From: Anastatus disparis
Taxonomy: Eukaryota > Arthropoda > Insecta > Hymenoptera > Eupelmidae
Direction of reading: 5' to 3'
Assembly (NCBI GenBank): GCA_017163975.1
Contig: JAFFSR010000374.1
Span: 566,001-630,000, forward strand
Length of the DNA stretch: 64,000 nucleotides
The notes under the pieces are model-generated. The model made no database searches, was not told the DNA's origin, and saw nothing but the letters and a program-made list of their open reading frames with translations. Both the position numbers and the translations under genes were made by a program. Shown here in pieces: positions 24,440-36,831 of this stretch. How positions within the stretch are numbered: the stretch's first letter is position 1; every line of letters starts with the position of its first letter.

Positions 24440-25070
24440 TATACTTATATAAATAAATAAAATAAATAAAAAAAAATATTTAAAAAATAAATAAATAAAT
24501 AAATAAAAAATAATTTAAAAAAAATGAAATTAATAAAAAAAATATTTAAAAAATTAAAAAAAAACTGATAAGTAAAAATAAATAAATAAATAAATAAAAA
24601 ATAATTTAAAAAAAAATGAAATTAATAAAAAAAATATTTAAAAAATTAAAAAAAAACTGATAAGTAAAAATAAATAAATAAATAAATAAAAAATAATTTT
24701 TAAAGGACGCTTTTATTAAAAAACAAAAAATTAAAAAATTAAAAATAATTCAAATGTCTAATTACATTATAAATTATGTTCCTGCCTAATATTTTATTGA
24801 AATTTTATATAAAAGCGTGGAGAATATAATTCTGAATGTTCTTTCAATATTTTCCACGCTTTTATATAAAATTTCAATAAAATATTAAGCAGGAACATAA
24901 TTTATAATGTAATTAGACATTTGAATTATTTTTAATTTTTTTATTTATTGTTTTTTAATAAAAGCGTTTTTTAAAAATTATTTTTTATTTATTTATTTAT
25001 TTATTTTTACTTTTTAGTTTTTTTAAAATTTTTTAAATTTATTTTTTTTTATTAATTTTTTTAACGTTAA
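24440..25070. repeat. A/T-rich inverted repeat centred near 24840
   Basis: The left arm (to 24832) and right arm (from 24845) share TAAAAGCGTGGA, GTTCCTGC, CATTATAAATTATG and the outer (AAAT)n runs. The left arm alone contains a roughly 92-bp unit duplicated in tandem (AACTGATAAGTAAAA at about 24563 and 24655). Confidence 0.75.
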
Positions 25071-26008
25071 ATAAAAGCATTCTTTTTAAATATTTTTTTT
25101 TTAATGCAAGTGATTGAACAAATGTTTAAAAATTTCGAAAATTTTCTAAATTGTATAAAAATTAGAAAAAACGACTTAAAAAATTTTACGATCCATAAAA
25201 AGTTAGTATATGATCTCTACTTTAATTTCCTTTTTTGTTATTTATTCTACGACCAATAGGACCAGAGATATTTTTATTTAAAGAATTACCTTTTTTAAAA
25301 AATTGGTCCGAAAACTTTTGCAGGGTATTGTACATCCATACATACATTTTAAGGAAGCCTCGTAATAGTCTTATTTTGCTGTAAAAATAAGTTTTTTATC
25401 ATAAAATAACATATTTTAAAGGGTTACATTTTTCGCGATGTCGAAAATATAAGGCACTTCTGTACAGCGGTCGTGCCTAATAAATGATTAGAAAAATCTA
25501 TTATACGTAATCTTGTGCCATTGTATAAGCCTTAATTAAGACTGACATTTCTGCTAAGGATTATAATACAGTTTTTTCTCAAACGTAATGCGTAAGGAGG
25601 TAAACTGGATGGATTTAAAGAATTTAAATATTCTGGTGAAATAATTTCATCCAACTCGCTTCTATTAAAAATATAGGTTATTATACAGTGCTAAATATTT
25701 ATTTCATTTGAAAAAATATTATTTATTTATAATTTTAATGGAATATCATCAATTTAGGGACATAAGTTTTAATTTAAGATCATTGATACCTTAAATTTAA
25801 AAATATTAATTTATAATTGCATTCATGAAATAAAGTTTTAATAAAATATTTGTTTGAAATTAGAAAAGAATTATTACATAATTTTATAAAGTATAATTCT
25901 AAACAAAAATAAAAATTCATAAATTTGTTATCCATTAGCATATTTGTGGAATGAAAAATCATTTGATGTTATTGATTTGAAAGCTGTCATAATTACAAAA
26001 TGTTTCCA
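25071..26008. other. Non-coding stretch
   Basis: AT-rich. No gene or repeat recognised. Confidence 0.45.
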
Positions 26009-26299
26009 CACTGAGAAAAAAAACAGCCGTAGTCACTGGAATCTCCGGTCACTCTGTCTTTAATACTCGGGTAGCAGGATTTAAGAAGCGTTAACTTACT
26101 GCCAGAAGTTACAATACCTTGAGTCTCCGATAAAAATTGCCTGAGTGCTCAAGTCGGGAGACTCAAGGAGTCTCTGCTTGAGTCATCAAGAAGTATTAAC
26201 TAGAGAATCCAGTTGTACCAACCGTGGTCCTTTCTAAAAGTCGGAAAAGTATTTTGAAATTTTGAGGTTATAAATTTCATATGCATAAGAGCTCTACAT

Positions 26300-26302
<3 letters not shown>

Positions 26303-26357
<55 letters not shown>

Positions 26358-26375
26358 GCACACACACACACACGC

Positions 26376-26421
<46 letters not shown>
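26303..26421. repeat. (CA)n and (TA)n compound microsatellite
   Basis: Roughly 30 CA dinucleotides with CGCG interruptions are followed by about 20 TA dinucleotides. Confidence 0.97.
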
Positions 26422-26423
<2 letters not shown>

Positions 26424-26902
26424 GCACATACAGATATAGAATCGTAAATCAATTGTGAAATTTAATTTATATGAATCGAAAAATTGAAAAATATATTGAA
26501 ATCAAAAAGCAGTTATGAATAGAAGATGAAAATTAACTTTGAATATCATCATAACTATTATAAGATATAGAAAGATTTTTCTAAATAAGATGAATTTAAA
26601 ATGAAAGAAATTTTACGAGTTTTAATAATAAAATGAAACTGTCATTAAAAAATTTAATTTTTATCTTTAAAGTTGATGTGTGTAATACATATACATAAAT
26701 TTATTTTTATATACAATAATGCATAATTAAAAGTAAAACCAAAAGACATCATTACATACAACAATAATAATAACATATATTTATATAAGTAAATTAACGT
26801 ACGTAACTATGCATATATCAATATAGATGTGTTATTTATAATGTAAGCGATAAATAATTACAAAAATATATTAGTAAAACTTTTTATTTAATGAAATATT
26901 TT

Positions 26903-27283
26903 TTACAAAATATATTTCGCATTAATTAATAAACTTTCTTCTATTTTTAGCATAACACAAGGGTGTATATCTGGTAAATCTTTCGTATTTTTTAGAAGTT
27001 TGATTGTGTGTTCTTGTACGCTATAAGAATAATATTGGTCATCAAAATATAAACTTATTAAGGGTTGCATTAATAAAAATATATTTTCATTTTCAACGTA
27101 AACGTTAATAATTTTACCAAAAGTTATATTTTTTTCTGCAATCTCAATTACGAAAACCATATTGATATTGTATTTGATGCCTTTTGATTCTGCGTGATTT
27201 ACTGAAAATATTTCTTTTTTCGAATCTTGAAAATACTTCTGTCTGGTGAGCTGATCGATTGCAGAAAAAGACTCAAATTCCAC
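26903..27283 (-). pseudogene. C-terminal exon of a CACTA-like transposase
   Basis: A 126-codon minus-strand frame has no ATG at its start, so it is a 3' exon or remnant. It contains VIEIAEKNITFGKIINVYVE, then NENIFLLMQPL, and ends normally. The FGKIINVY...FLLMQPL segment is analogous to IGIIKNVLQD...YLLLKLF near the C-terminus of the 713-codon transposase at 46809-48950, and the frame lies inside CACTG termini, so I infer a CACTA transposase tail. The catalytic part is absent. Similarity between the two is weak and judged by eye. Confidence 0.45.
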
Positions 27284-27689
27284 TTCAGTTGGAATGTTAT
27301 TTGTTTTAAAAATGTCAATCGCAGTTGGATTTTAAAGTTATGGTTTTTAATAAATTTATTTTATTATTTGACGTAATAGCTGACAATTTTATTTGTCTAT
27401 GTTTAGACTCGGGTCGCATTGACCAGTAATTGACATGAGGTCCATTTTTTTTAACACTCGAACTATTCGAAACAATTTACACAAATTAATCGTAAACAAA
27501 ACTTTCTATTATGTTGCTTTTTAACGGTTCTTGGTTTTGTCCAGTCGGTAACATTCGAGCTGTAAAGTAGGCAGTGCTGGATTTTCAATAAGACACTACT
27601 TGAGGCTCGGGTAAAGTTTGCTTGAGTCAACTAAAGATTCTTCTGCCCGGCGCATTAAGGCCAAGAGAACTGTTTTTTATCTGAGTGCA

Positions 27690-28796
27690 TAGAAACCCGA
27701 TATATGAATTTTGTTTATTATTTTTGAAACGGACAATTTATTAGCAAACACAGCTGTGTATTTTTTAATATGAGAGAATGGTAACTATTCGGAAATTGTT
27801 TCAAAAAAGTTACATACGAAGTTAGAACGTTTAAAAATGTATCTTTAAATCTTTGAATTCTATTTGAAATAAATTTTATTCAAATATTCTTTTATTATAT
27901 TTAATGAATTTTTAATAAAATAATACACTTGTATATATGTATATCAGATATTTCATGTTCACTGACACAGTTAAAGAATAAAAATTGATAAAATTGAGGG
28001 AATAAGTTCCAATTGGATGCCGAAATAGAAAAAATAAATTTTAGAGCTCTAAACCTTTTTTTAATTAATCTTTTAATGAATTTTTGATTCAGAATTATCG
28101 AACCAAAGTAAAAATTTAATAGAATCATTTTTCTTATAAATAAAATATGGAATGTCATTGAATTTTTGAAAATTATAATATGTAAATTTTTTAGCTTATC
28201 TGATTGGTGAAAGGTTACTATTCAATATACAAAAAAACTTAATAGGAAACTTGCCTGATTAATTTTCTCATTTTCAACGAGGAAATAACTGAAAACTTCT
28301 TAATTTGCAAGAGAGTCAGAAAAATATTTATTTTATAATTGATTATAAGATCTTTTTTCTCTCCTTAATTTTGAAGAAAATATACGAATACATTTTTTAT
28401 CAGATATCATTTAGATAGATAGATAGGTATTCATTAGATTATATTAACTCATTAAGTCGATTTAGTAAATATTTTCATGTAAAATATTTATCAACTTCAT
28501 TTTATTATAAATAATTAATGAATATACTTAAACAAGATATCTAATTTTTGAAATTCGAGTAAATATTTAAGTATAACGAAACATTAGTCCTTATTTAATT
28601 TAATAAACGTTTCATATAATATTAATAAATAAAATTTAATCTAAATAATATTAAAGGATTAAAACATTTACTTGTTTGGTAATCATATAGACACTTTTTG
28701 AATGAAAATTAAATTAACACATAATTTAAATTGACATAAAGTATTAATATCGACTTTCGCAGTACTAGAATCTAAAAAGTCGAAGTATACGAATTC
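27690..28796. other. Non-coding stretch
   Basis: AT-rich. No recognised features. Confidence 0.45.
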
Positions 28797-29066
28797 GCAA
28801 CGTTGTCTCGATCTCGGCTTGCGGCGCATGCGAGATGTCGACGAGTCGAAGCAAGCACCCCGATAACATTACGTGCTGAGCAATTTTTGATCACGCGTGC
28901 TTGTCACGTGTACTACAGTTATACTACCATCATGCTTGCAACCGTGCTGAGATTTCGTCGCCAACTTATGAATTCAGGATTAGGCTGGCACATGGTTGGT
29001 AGCCCATGTGGCAATTTCTTAAATTGTCGGGGCGGGAATTTGCCGTCAGTTGTACAACTTAAAAAG
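28797..29066. other. GC-richer block related to the palindrome spacer
   Basis: GTCGACGAGTCGAAGC at 28837-28852 and CCCCGATAACATT at about 28858-28870 match words in the palindrome centre (GCCGACGAGTCGAAGC at 41848-41863 and CCCCGATAACATTG at 41917-41930). An 88-codon open frame here starts at TTG and has no family features, so I do not call it a gene. Confidence 0.45.
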
Positions 29067-29080
29067 TAAATTTAAATTAA

Positions 29081-29442
29081 GGTAGTTGTCGACCCATTAC
29101 ATCAAAAAAACTGTTTATTATAAAATGCTTTGAAATTTAGTTCACAACTTCAATATAATTTCACAAATAAGTAGTTAAAATTTCATAACGTCCAACGGTT
29201 TCCAAAGTAAGATATAAAACTTTGAAATTTCCATTTTATATAATAAATATCATTTTTTTTTTTATTTAATAATAAATATCATTAAAATTACAAATTCAAA
29301 ATATTACATTATAATTATGAAACCGTTAATAGTTCCAAAAATTGAACTATTCATTTATAAAGTTATTTTGAAGTTGTAAACCAAATTTTAACGTATTTTA
29401 TAATAAATAATTTTTTTATGATGTAATGGGTTGACAACTACC
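29081..29442. mobile_element. 362-bp TTAA MITE, third family
   Basis: TTAA occurs at 29077-29080 and 29443-29446. The inverted ends are GGTAGTTGTCGACCCATTAC and GTAATGGGTTGACAACTACC. The arms pair imperfectly further in (ACCGTTTCC, ACAACTTCA, AATTATAT words). Non-coding. Confidence 0.85.
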
Positions 29443-29463
29443 TTAATTGTGGGTTAATATTTA

Positions 29464-29497
29464 ATGCAATATCAAATATATATATTTGATATTGCAT
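29464..29497. repeat. 34-bp perfect palindrome
   Basis: ATGCAATATCAAATATA is followed immediately by its exact reverse complement. It could extrude as a cruciform or be the remnant of a small hairpin element. Confidence 0.9.
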
Positions 29498-30439
29498 ATT
29501 ATCTGATTTTAAATATGACTTCCCAATGTTATACCATTCACTAAGCTCTTTTCACAAAATAAATTTGGAGAGCTCTGCTGTAGCTCTGCGTTTTTGCTCA
29601 GCATTTTTTTCCCTCTATTTTTTCCTCAACAAGCAGGAATAAGCATATTTGCAATAAAAATGTAAAATAATAATTTTGTGTTTTTAAATATAAATAATTG
29701 GTAACATATTAAAATATAATATTAGATTATTTTGAGTTGTTGACTTTGCATAATTATTTTTGATGGGGAATTCATCAATTATTACTATTATATAATTTTA
29801 AAAGTAAATAATTTATAGAGACTGAAAATGATTATTGTAAGTTATGTATAAAAAATGAATTTCAAATTAGTAAATATTGTATGCAGGTTTGAATATTCGC
29901 TAAGTTTCCAATTAGCTGCTATACAAATATAAAAAGTAATTTTTAATTAATTTCCGATTTAAAAAAAAAAATTTTTTTATTTTTATTACAGAAAGAGCAA
30001 TAATTAATATATATCTGATCATGTGTGTTAAAATGCTTATAAAATCTACTAATTTATGGTCATCAAATAATTCAAAGAATATTTATTTTTAGTTTGAAAA
30101 AATACATTTAACGAGTATTGATACCCTTTTTATTTAAATGTAAAATCATCAAACTATAACTAAATTAGCATTTTGCATGAAAAAATTTATTATATCCGTT
30201 AGGTAGAAGACGAAAAAATAAAAGACCTGTATTTTTTTTGTTTTTCAAAATATGATGAATTACAAAAGTTATAGCGGGTATAAGTTTGTACAAATTTGAT
30301 ATATACACATATAGATATAGTGCCATGATGAATGACGTCACAATTGCCGTGACGTCACACAGTTTTACTACCTCTATCTCTTTAAATTTTTATATTTATA
30401 ATAAAAGAAAAAATACATGTTCTTTATTTTTTTTATATA

Positions 30440-30476
<37 letters not shown>

Positions 30477-30950
30477 ATATATAACACACACACACACACA
30501 CACACACACCACACACACACACACACACATATATATATACATACACAATATACACACGCACACATTCAACAGTAACTTGAACATTGGGTTACAATTGGTT
30601 TATTGTTATGTTTGAGTAGCATTTCAATTCACAGAAAACATGAGCATAGCGCAAAGATCATAAAATTTTGTCCACGCATCGGACCGTCGAGGATTAGTCG
30701 GGTAACAAAACATCTGGTGAGCGCATTATTTTTCTGCCTATTTGGGAATTCCCTTAGTTAATAAAAAAAGGGTACATGGTTAAAATTTTTTAGTGTAGAT
30801 TTTAAGTTCATTTTGAAAAATAACATGCATACGTATTTTGTACTTGTTCGAGTGCACATCGCTTTTACGTTACATCTATCCTGTTCAACATTTTGGTTTA
30901 CTGGCACAAGAATTGATTTTCTACAACATTACACATCTTCTTCGAAAACT
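29498..30950. other. Non-coding stretch before the visible palindrome arm
   Basis: AT-rich with a (TG)n/(CA)n compound microsatellite at 30441-30540. The mirror sequence of this stretch would lie beyond the right window edge, so it may also belong to the left palindrome arm. Confidence 0.5.
30441..30540. repeat. (TG)n and (CA)n compound microsatellite
   Basis: A run of TG, then GCGCG, then CA, then TA. Open frames across it are low-complexity by-products. Confidence 0.95.
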
Positions 30951-31542
30951 ATCTTTAAATAGGGTAAGTATCTTAAACTATTATTTATTTATAACCGTAG
31001 AAATACCTTCATTTACCCTATATTTATTCTAAAATTCAATCTTTTTAATAAAAATATATTTTATGATTTGGTCAAAAATAATTATTTTTTCCAACATTTT
31101 TGCAATTTAAAAATTTTTATAATTTTTCCCACTCGGGCTTCGGGAAACTTTTTTTATAAAAGAAAACAAAAAAAATTAGTCGTTTAGAAGTAAATTAAGT
31201 TTGGATATACTTTTCGATTTATGGAATTGCATTTTTCCTCTAACAATTAGATGAAGACTATGCATATTGTAATTTGTAAAAATTCAAGCATATTTTAAAT
31301 GTTATTCCAACAAAAAGTATTCTATTAAGTTTATACCAAAAATTGATAGTTTTAATTTGAATAATTTGAATTAGAAAAAAATGAATTTAATAACAAATTT
31401 TAAAAATGTGACAGTCGGAGGACCAACCGATAGAAGTGATAACTTCAGTTATTATAAGTTTAAATTATTGCACGTTGAACGTTTTTATAAGTATGCTCTT
31501 ATGATTTTTCTCACTCACTTTCTTTATTTTCTATATTTCCTC

Positions 31543-31614
31543 GGTTCAGGTATAAAGTGTTTATAGTATATACATGCGCAGTAGACTATAAAAACTGTAT
31601 ACCTGAACTGAGGA
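31543..31614. repeat. Stem-loop inverted repeat
   Basis: TCCTCGGTTCAGGTATAAAG pairs with CTGTATACCTGAACTGAGGA around a loop of about 25 bases. A mirrored copy lies near 63340-63412 in the other arm. Confidence 0.75.
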
Positions 31615-32333
31615 TAAAATAAGCAATAGAAATATAAAAATAAATAAAGACAATGAGAAAAATTTGTAAGCTTTGGAAACACCCAGCAGAAGTGATAACT
31701 TAAATTATTATAGGATGAAATTTTATTATAAATTTTATCATATGCTATTGCTAAAATATTAATATTATGAATGCAATAATTTTGGAAAATATTTAAACTT
31801 AGAGAAGATTGTGTAAGATAAAGAATGACAAAGCACCAGCAATTTACTATAAAAATATATTTGTATAACTAAAAACTTTAATAATTAATAAATTTTATAT
31901 AATATTTAATGCTTTATAATAAAAGCTATTTTTTCAAATTTTCCGTTACCGAAAACATTTATTCTTCTTGGAATTTTGATGATTAATAATTTTCACTCTT
32001 AAATATACGGGTTTGGCAACAAAGTTTAACAAACTTTAATGTAAGAAATCAAACCACCCGCCATAAAATGAAATTTATAACTATTTTGCATAATTCAAGT
32101 AAAAATTGACCGATTTTTTAAAATCAAACTTTGTAGTGAAGCTCTTGAAATAAAATATACAAATATTTCATAATAGACTGTAAATATATTATTGCAAAAT
32201 ATATGAATATTTCAAATAATGGTGATTCAAGAAAGGTCATAAAATGCATAAAAGTTCTCGGGTATCACGGCCTAATTCTGTTTATTATGCGAGTAAAACA
32301 GTCATGCCTTCTTTCATCAATTTTAAGTTAGTG

Positions 32334-32371
<38 letters not shown>

Positions 32372-32418
32372 ATGCTCTCTCTCTCTCTCTCATACTCTCT
32401 CTCTCTCTCATACTCTCT
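32334..32418. repeat. (TC)n microsatellite, uninterrupted allele of the LINE target
   Basis: CT repeats with CATG and CATA interruptions. The mirror position in the right arm is split into (GA)n tracts at 51097-51134, 57174-57441 and 62490-62640 with two LINEs between them, so this arm shows the pre-insertion state. Confidence 0.93.
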
Positions 32419-32526
32419 GGTACTAGATTTTACATCTAAGGCTTTAGTTTGTGTTTTTGTTTACATACTCAATTTTTACGAACTTAAAATTAAGAACTTA
32501 TTTATTAAAACTTTTCGATTTTGTAC

Positions 32527-33417
32527 CAGAAATCCAGAATTCTTAAAAATGAATGAATGAATTTATTGAAAAATTTAATTCAATATTCTTCGTGGTACAT
32601 ACTACAAGCTAATGCATTTCTTTACTGGAAATTTTGCAATAAAATGAAAAGAGAAAATATTTATGAGTACAGGTGCAGTGTCCGTTTTACTTCTTCTTAA
32701 ATTAATAATAGATCAAGTAAAAAATAACTAATCCTGTTAAAAAAAATTATTATAATTTTCACAAATGCTACACTTTTTAGTTTCCATATATATAGTGGAA
32801 GCATAGCTTCTGTCGGCCAGTCCCACGACTGTCACGTTTTTTTTCTTATAAATTCAATTCAGATTTGCAAAAAAATGAATACATTTTACTTTAATTTTAC
32901 TATAAAATCATATGAAATTTAATTCAAAATCAAATGAAATTTAATGCAAAAATTACATGAAATTTTTCACTTGATCTATTATTAATTTAAGGAGATGTAA
33001 AACGGACACTGCACCTGTACTCCTACATGACAACTATCTTTTCATTTTATAGCAAAATTTTCAGTAAAGAAATGCATTAGCTTGCAGTATGCACCATGAA
33101 GAATATTCAATTACATTTTTTAATAAATGCATTCATTCAATTTTAAGAATTCTAGATTTCTGGTACAACATTGAAAAATTTTAATAAATAATATTGAAAC
33201 AAAATTTTCAACAACTAATGAATAAATTTATTCAAAAAAAAGGGGCAGTCGTGTGACTGGCTGAAAGAAGCTATGCTTCCATTATATATATATAGAAACT
33301 AAAAAGTGTGGCATTTGTGAAAATTATAATAATTTTTTTGCACAGGATTAGTTATTTTTAATTTAATGATCTATTATTAATTTAAGGAGATGTAAAACGG
33401 ACACTGCACCTGTACTC
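32527..33417. repeat. Local inverted repeats inside the left arm
   Basis: The word GAGTACAGGTGCAGTG (32667-32682) recurs in reverse complement at 33003-33018 and 33401-33416. Surrounding 150-300 bp segments (TAATAATAGATCA, AATGCATT, CACTTTTTAGTTTC words) are also inverted relative to each other, making hairpins nested in the giant palindrome. CACTG ends would suit CACTA-type termini. Confidence 0.65.
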
Positions 33418-34183
33418 ATAGTTTTTGCAAGAATTTTAGAAAACATACAATATAAAATTTTCATTTCCTATTATAGTTACCATAAACCAATTGAAGCTGC
33501 AAATATTCAAGAATGCCAATTATTTTAGATAAATATAATTTTTTAAGCAACTATAATATTATATTTTACAATATTTATTAAATAACTATTCATACAATCT
33601 TTTCAGAGTTTCAATATTTTTGAAAATCATTATATTAGTAATACAAGTATTTTAATAATAGCATACTTAAGAATTCATCATTATAATAATTTCAACTTAT
33701 AATAATTTAAGTTATCACCTCTGTCGGCCAGTCCCCGACTGCCACGTTTTTTAATCGTTTTTCTTTTTTATAGTCAAAATATTTAATTTATCTATTTTTA
33801 ATAATCAGAGTTTCATGATTAGCAATTTTCATTCTTGAATATCAAAGCTTCACAACACCGAAAACAAATTTGAATGAAAGTAATGGAACGATTTTTCATG
33901 AAATGTAACGAACAATTATTTGGCATAATCAAAGTTAAAATTGGCCGATTTTTGCAAATGAAAATTTGTGTTAAAGCTCTTAAAATAAGAAATGCGAACA
34001 TGTAATATTGAATCCTCAATTTAAGATTGGAAAATATTAGAATATCTCGATTAACTATGATTGAAACTGTAATTGATCTTTTAGTAAGGGATAATATCGT
34101 AAATAATCCACGGTTGCTAGTATCAATATACATAGTGGTAGCATAGCTTATGTCGGTCAGTCTCACAACTGTCACGTATTTCA

Positions 34184-34551
34184 TTCGTATTGAAAAATTA
34201 GTGTTTCATTAACTGTTTATTTCTTTTATTATAGGTTTGCGATATCGGCAGGTCTTTTCATACAGTGATATACACAACTTCCGAAAATAAATTGCTGCAT
34301 TCTCTTGTACATCAATTTTATATAAAAGGGTAATCAAATTTAAGACCTTTCCAATTCAATTCCGAGTACCTGTTCCATATTTTATTACTTTTTTTTCATC
34401 ACATATAAAATAGCTTACTATTTTAACAATTAATTGTACGCTGGACGTTTTTTGTAATTCATTATTGCATTTTCGATTGGATGCACCATTTGAAACAATT
34501 ATAAAATTCAATATTCAATTTTATTAGTTACTTAATATCGAGTTAGAAACA
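34184..34551. promoter_or_regulatory. 5' flank of the left transposase gene
   Basis: About 370 bp between the last hairpin motif and the ATG. AT-rich, no clear TATA box or introns identified. The same sequence lies mirrored at 48951-49320. Its role as promoter is inferred from position only. Confidence 0.35.
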
Positions 34552-36693
34552 ATGTATGCCATAGGACCAATGCGTACCAGAAAACCGTTGCATATGTGCT
34601 CGCATGATCATATAGTACGCATAAACAGGTTGTATGCCAGAGCTCGTGAAGACTATTTACGAAATGATAACTTACAAGTTGCAAATTTGGCAGAAAACGC
34701 AGGCTGTTCTTCTCAGTTTAGCCCTGGCAACTGTGAGGGTTTTTCGACTCCATCGTCGCATTCAGATGAAACGCCGTGCGTGGTAGAGAGCGACGATAAT
34801 CCAATGGAGATGGAATGTACTTGCTTTGAATCTGGTGAAATCGACGATGACGATTCTAACTCCTTACAGTCGATGTTTGAAGACGGTGAAAATGTAGAAG
34901 CTTTCGAAGCTAGATTAGCCTCAGTCTTTACTCAGCACAATATGACTCATCAGCAGATAAAAGCTGTTTTGTTAGTTCTTAGAAGTCACAGGTGCTTTTC
35001 AAATTTACATGTCGATCCTCGAACTGTTTTGAAAACCCCTCGTGATTCATCGCTGATAAGTAAAATAGCAGGACGCGAATATCTTCATTTAGGCATTGAG
35101 AAAAGTCTTCAAAAAATTCTCGCATTGACTCCTTCTCACATAATCCCCGATGTTCTTGAAATAGATTGCAGTACTGATGAGGCTTCACTTGATAGAGCAA
35201 GTAAAATTTTGATGTGGCCTATACAAATTCGTATAGCTAATATTCCAATTTGCTCTCCACAAATTGTTGGTATTTTTAAAGGATCCAAAAAGCCAACGAG
35301 TGCTACTGAGATGCTAAATCAATTCGTAGATGATTTATTAACTATTTTGCAAACTGGAATTAAATATAATGGAAAACAAAAATATATACGGTTGAGATGC
35401 TTCATTGCCGATGCACCTGCTCGAGCTTTTGTTCTGGGTCATCGAGGTCACAGTTCTAGATCTCCTTGTTCCAAATGTCATGTAATAGGCGAACATATTC
35501 GTTCTGGCGTTATGGTATTCACAGGAATTGACCATCGCCCACGGACACAGGAAGAGTATACTTCAAGAATAGATGTTGACCATCATAAGGAAGTATCAGC
35601 ACTTGCTGCACTCCCCTTCAATATCGTATCAGATGCAGTATTTGATTATATGCATTTGGTATGTCTTGGTGTCATGGAAAAAATTTTGCAAGGAATAATC
35701 GATGGTAGATTTTTACAATCAGCTAAGCTTCAACATAATAATTTGCTTGTGTTAAATGATCGTCTCGATCAAGTAAAGAAATATTGTCCGCGGGATTTCG
35801 CTCGGAAACCTGTCAACATTCAAAAACATAGCAAATTCAAAGCTACTGAGCAACGGCAGCTACTACTTTACATCGGACCTGTTGTTCTCAATGGTCTAGT
35901 AAATCCTGCTGTTTATAAACACTTTCTTCTCCTTCATACAGCTATTAGAATTTTGGTGAATCCTTTCAACACGACGGAATCTATACTTTTCTCAGAGAAG
36001 TGCATAAAATTATTCGTCGAAACAGCTGCTGATGTCTATGGTATAGAATTTCTTTCCTACAATACTCACGCTCTGTTACATCTTCCAGATGATGTGAGAT
36101 CTTTTGGGGCGCTAGATTCGTTTTCAGCATTTCCATACGAGAACAATATGAGTTATTGTAGAAAATTATGTCGAAAACCCAGTCAACATTTGCAACAGAT
36201 TTCGAAAAGAACAGCTGAAAATGTTCATACAGCGTACAAGAAATTTGTTGATCCGTCGACGTTAAAATTTATTTGGAGTCATGCAAAGGGTTCTACTCCT
36301 TTAATCAATGATTTGAATTATAATCAATTCAAAAAAAGTTGTCACAGGGGAAATTCACTTGTCAATATTTAAACAGGATAGTACAGTTATTTTGAGAAAT
36401 GGATCCATTGGTATAATTAAAAATGTTTTACAAGATACCCAAAGAAATAGTTGTTATCTACTGTTGAAACTTTTTACAAAAGTTGAGGACTTTTTGATCT
36501 TCCGTGCGACTCTTCTGCAATCGATACATTCCTGTGTTCAAAGCCCAGTTCAGAATTACTTACCATTCGTCTAGATGAAGTGGCCGGTAAATGTTTTAGA
36601 ATGCCGTATTGGCCTGCCGAACTTGCTACGAAAGAGTGCAACTCTGAATATTTCGTTGTTTCTTTAATTGTATCAACGCACTTCGAGGGATAA
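34552..36693 (+). pseudogene. CACTA/tnp2-like transposase, left copy, two frameshifts
   Basis: This copy starts at an ATG (MYAIGPMRTRKPLHMCSHDH) and stays open for 606 codons. It shows the same motifs as the right copy: FIADAPARAF, a CSKC pair after HRGHSSRSP, and FDYMHLVCLG. A run of seven A at 36331-36337 (six in the right arm) shifts the frame and stops it soon after. A run of five T at 36491-36495 (six in the right arm) restores it, leaving the aligned stop at 36691-36693. The missing part is the last roughly 110 residues. Either a true pseudogene or two homopolymer sequencing errors; the reads would decide. Confidence 0.75.
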
Positions 36694-36831
36694 TTATTTA
36701 ATAATAATTATCTGAAATTTATTAGTCATTTAATGTTAGAGTTTTATTGTATCGCTAGTTTTCATTGCACTTACTTCATCTTATGGCTTTGCTGAAACTA
36801 ATATTTTTTTCTTTATTTGTATTATAATCAG

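Larger units (their letters stand above)
26009..27687 (-). mobile_element. CACTA-type element, 1.7 kb, probably non-autonomous
   Basis: The terminal inverted repeats CACTGAGAAAA...ACAG and CTGT...ATCTGAGTG start with the CACTG signature. A two-base CA flanks both sides (26007-26008 and 27688-27689). Both subterminal regions contain repeated CTTGAGTC or GACTCAAG words, as expected for transposase-binding repeats of CACTA elements. The interior holds a partial minus-strand coding exon and microsatellites. Confidence 0.65.
31400..34180. repeat. Dispersed hairpin motif region, left arm
   Basis: The motif GTCGGCCAGTCCCCGACTG with a following CCACG occurs, with changes, near 31412 (reverse), 32812, 33243 (reverse), 33722 and 34150. 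A further copy lies in the intron at 38992. Its core CAGTC-nnn-GACTG is a small perfect inverted repeat. Copies are preceded by either GCATAGCTT or AAGTTATCAC words; blocks of about 90 bp around 33645-33745 and 38915-39018 are near-identical. Confidence 0.8.

Noticed and set aside
26200..26427. Cys/Val and Tyr/Ile-rich open frame
   Set aside because: It reads through (CA)n and (TA)n microsatellites.
28803..29069. 88-codon Arg-rich open frame
   Set aside because: It starts at TTG, has no recognisable domain and lies in a GC-richer repeat-related block where chance frames are longer.
30286..30615. His/Thr-rich frames on both strands
   Set aside because: Produced by the (TG)n/(CA)n compound microsatellite.
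32812..32840. Hammerhead ribozyme in the hairpin motif
   Set aside because: The conserved CTGATGA and GAAA core words are not present around the motif.
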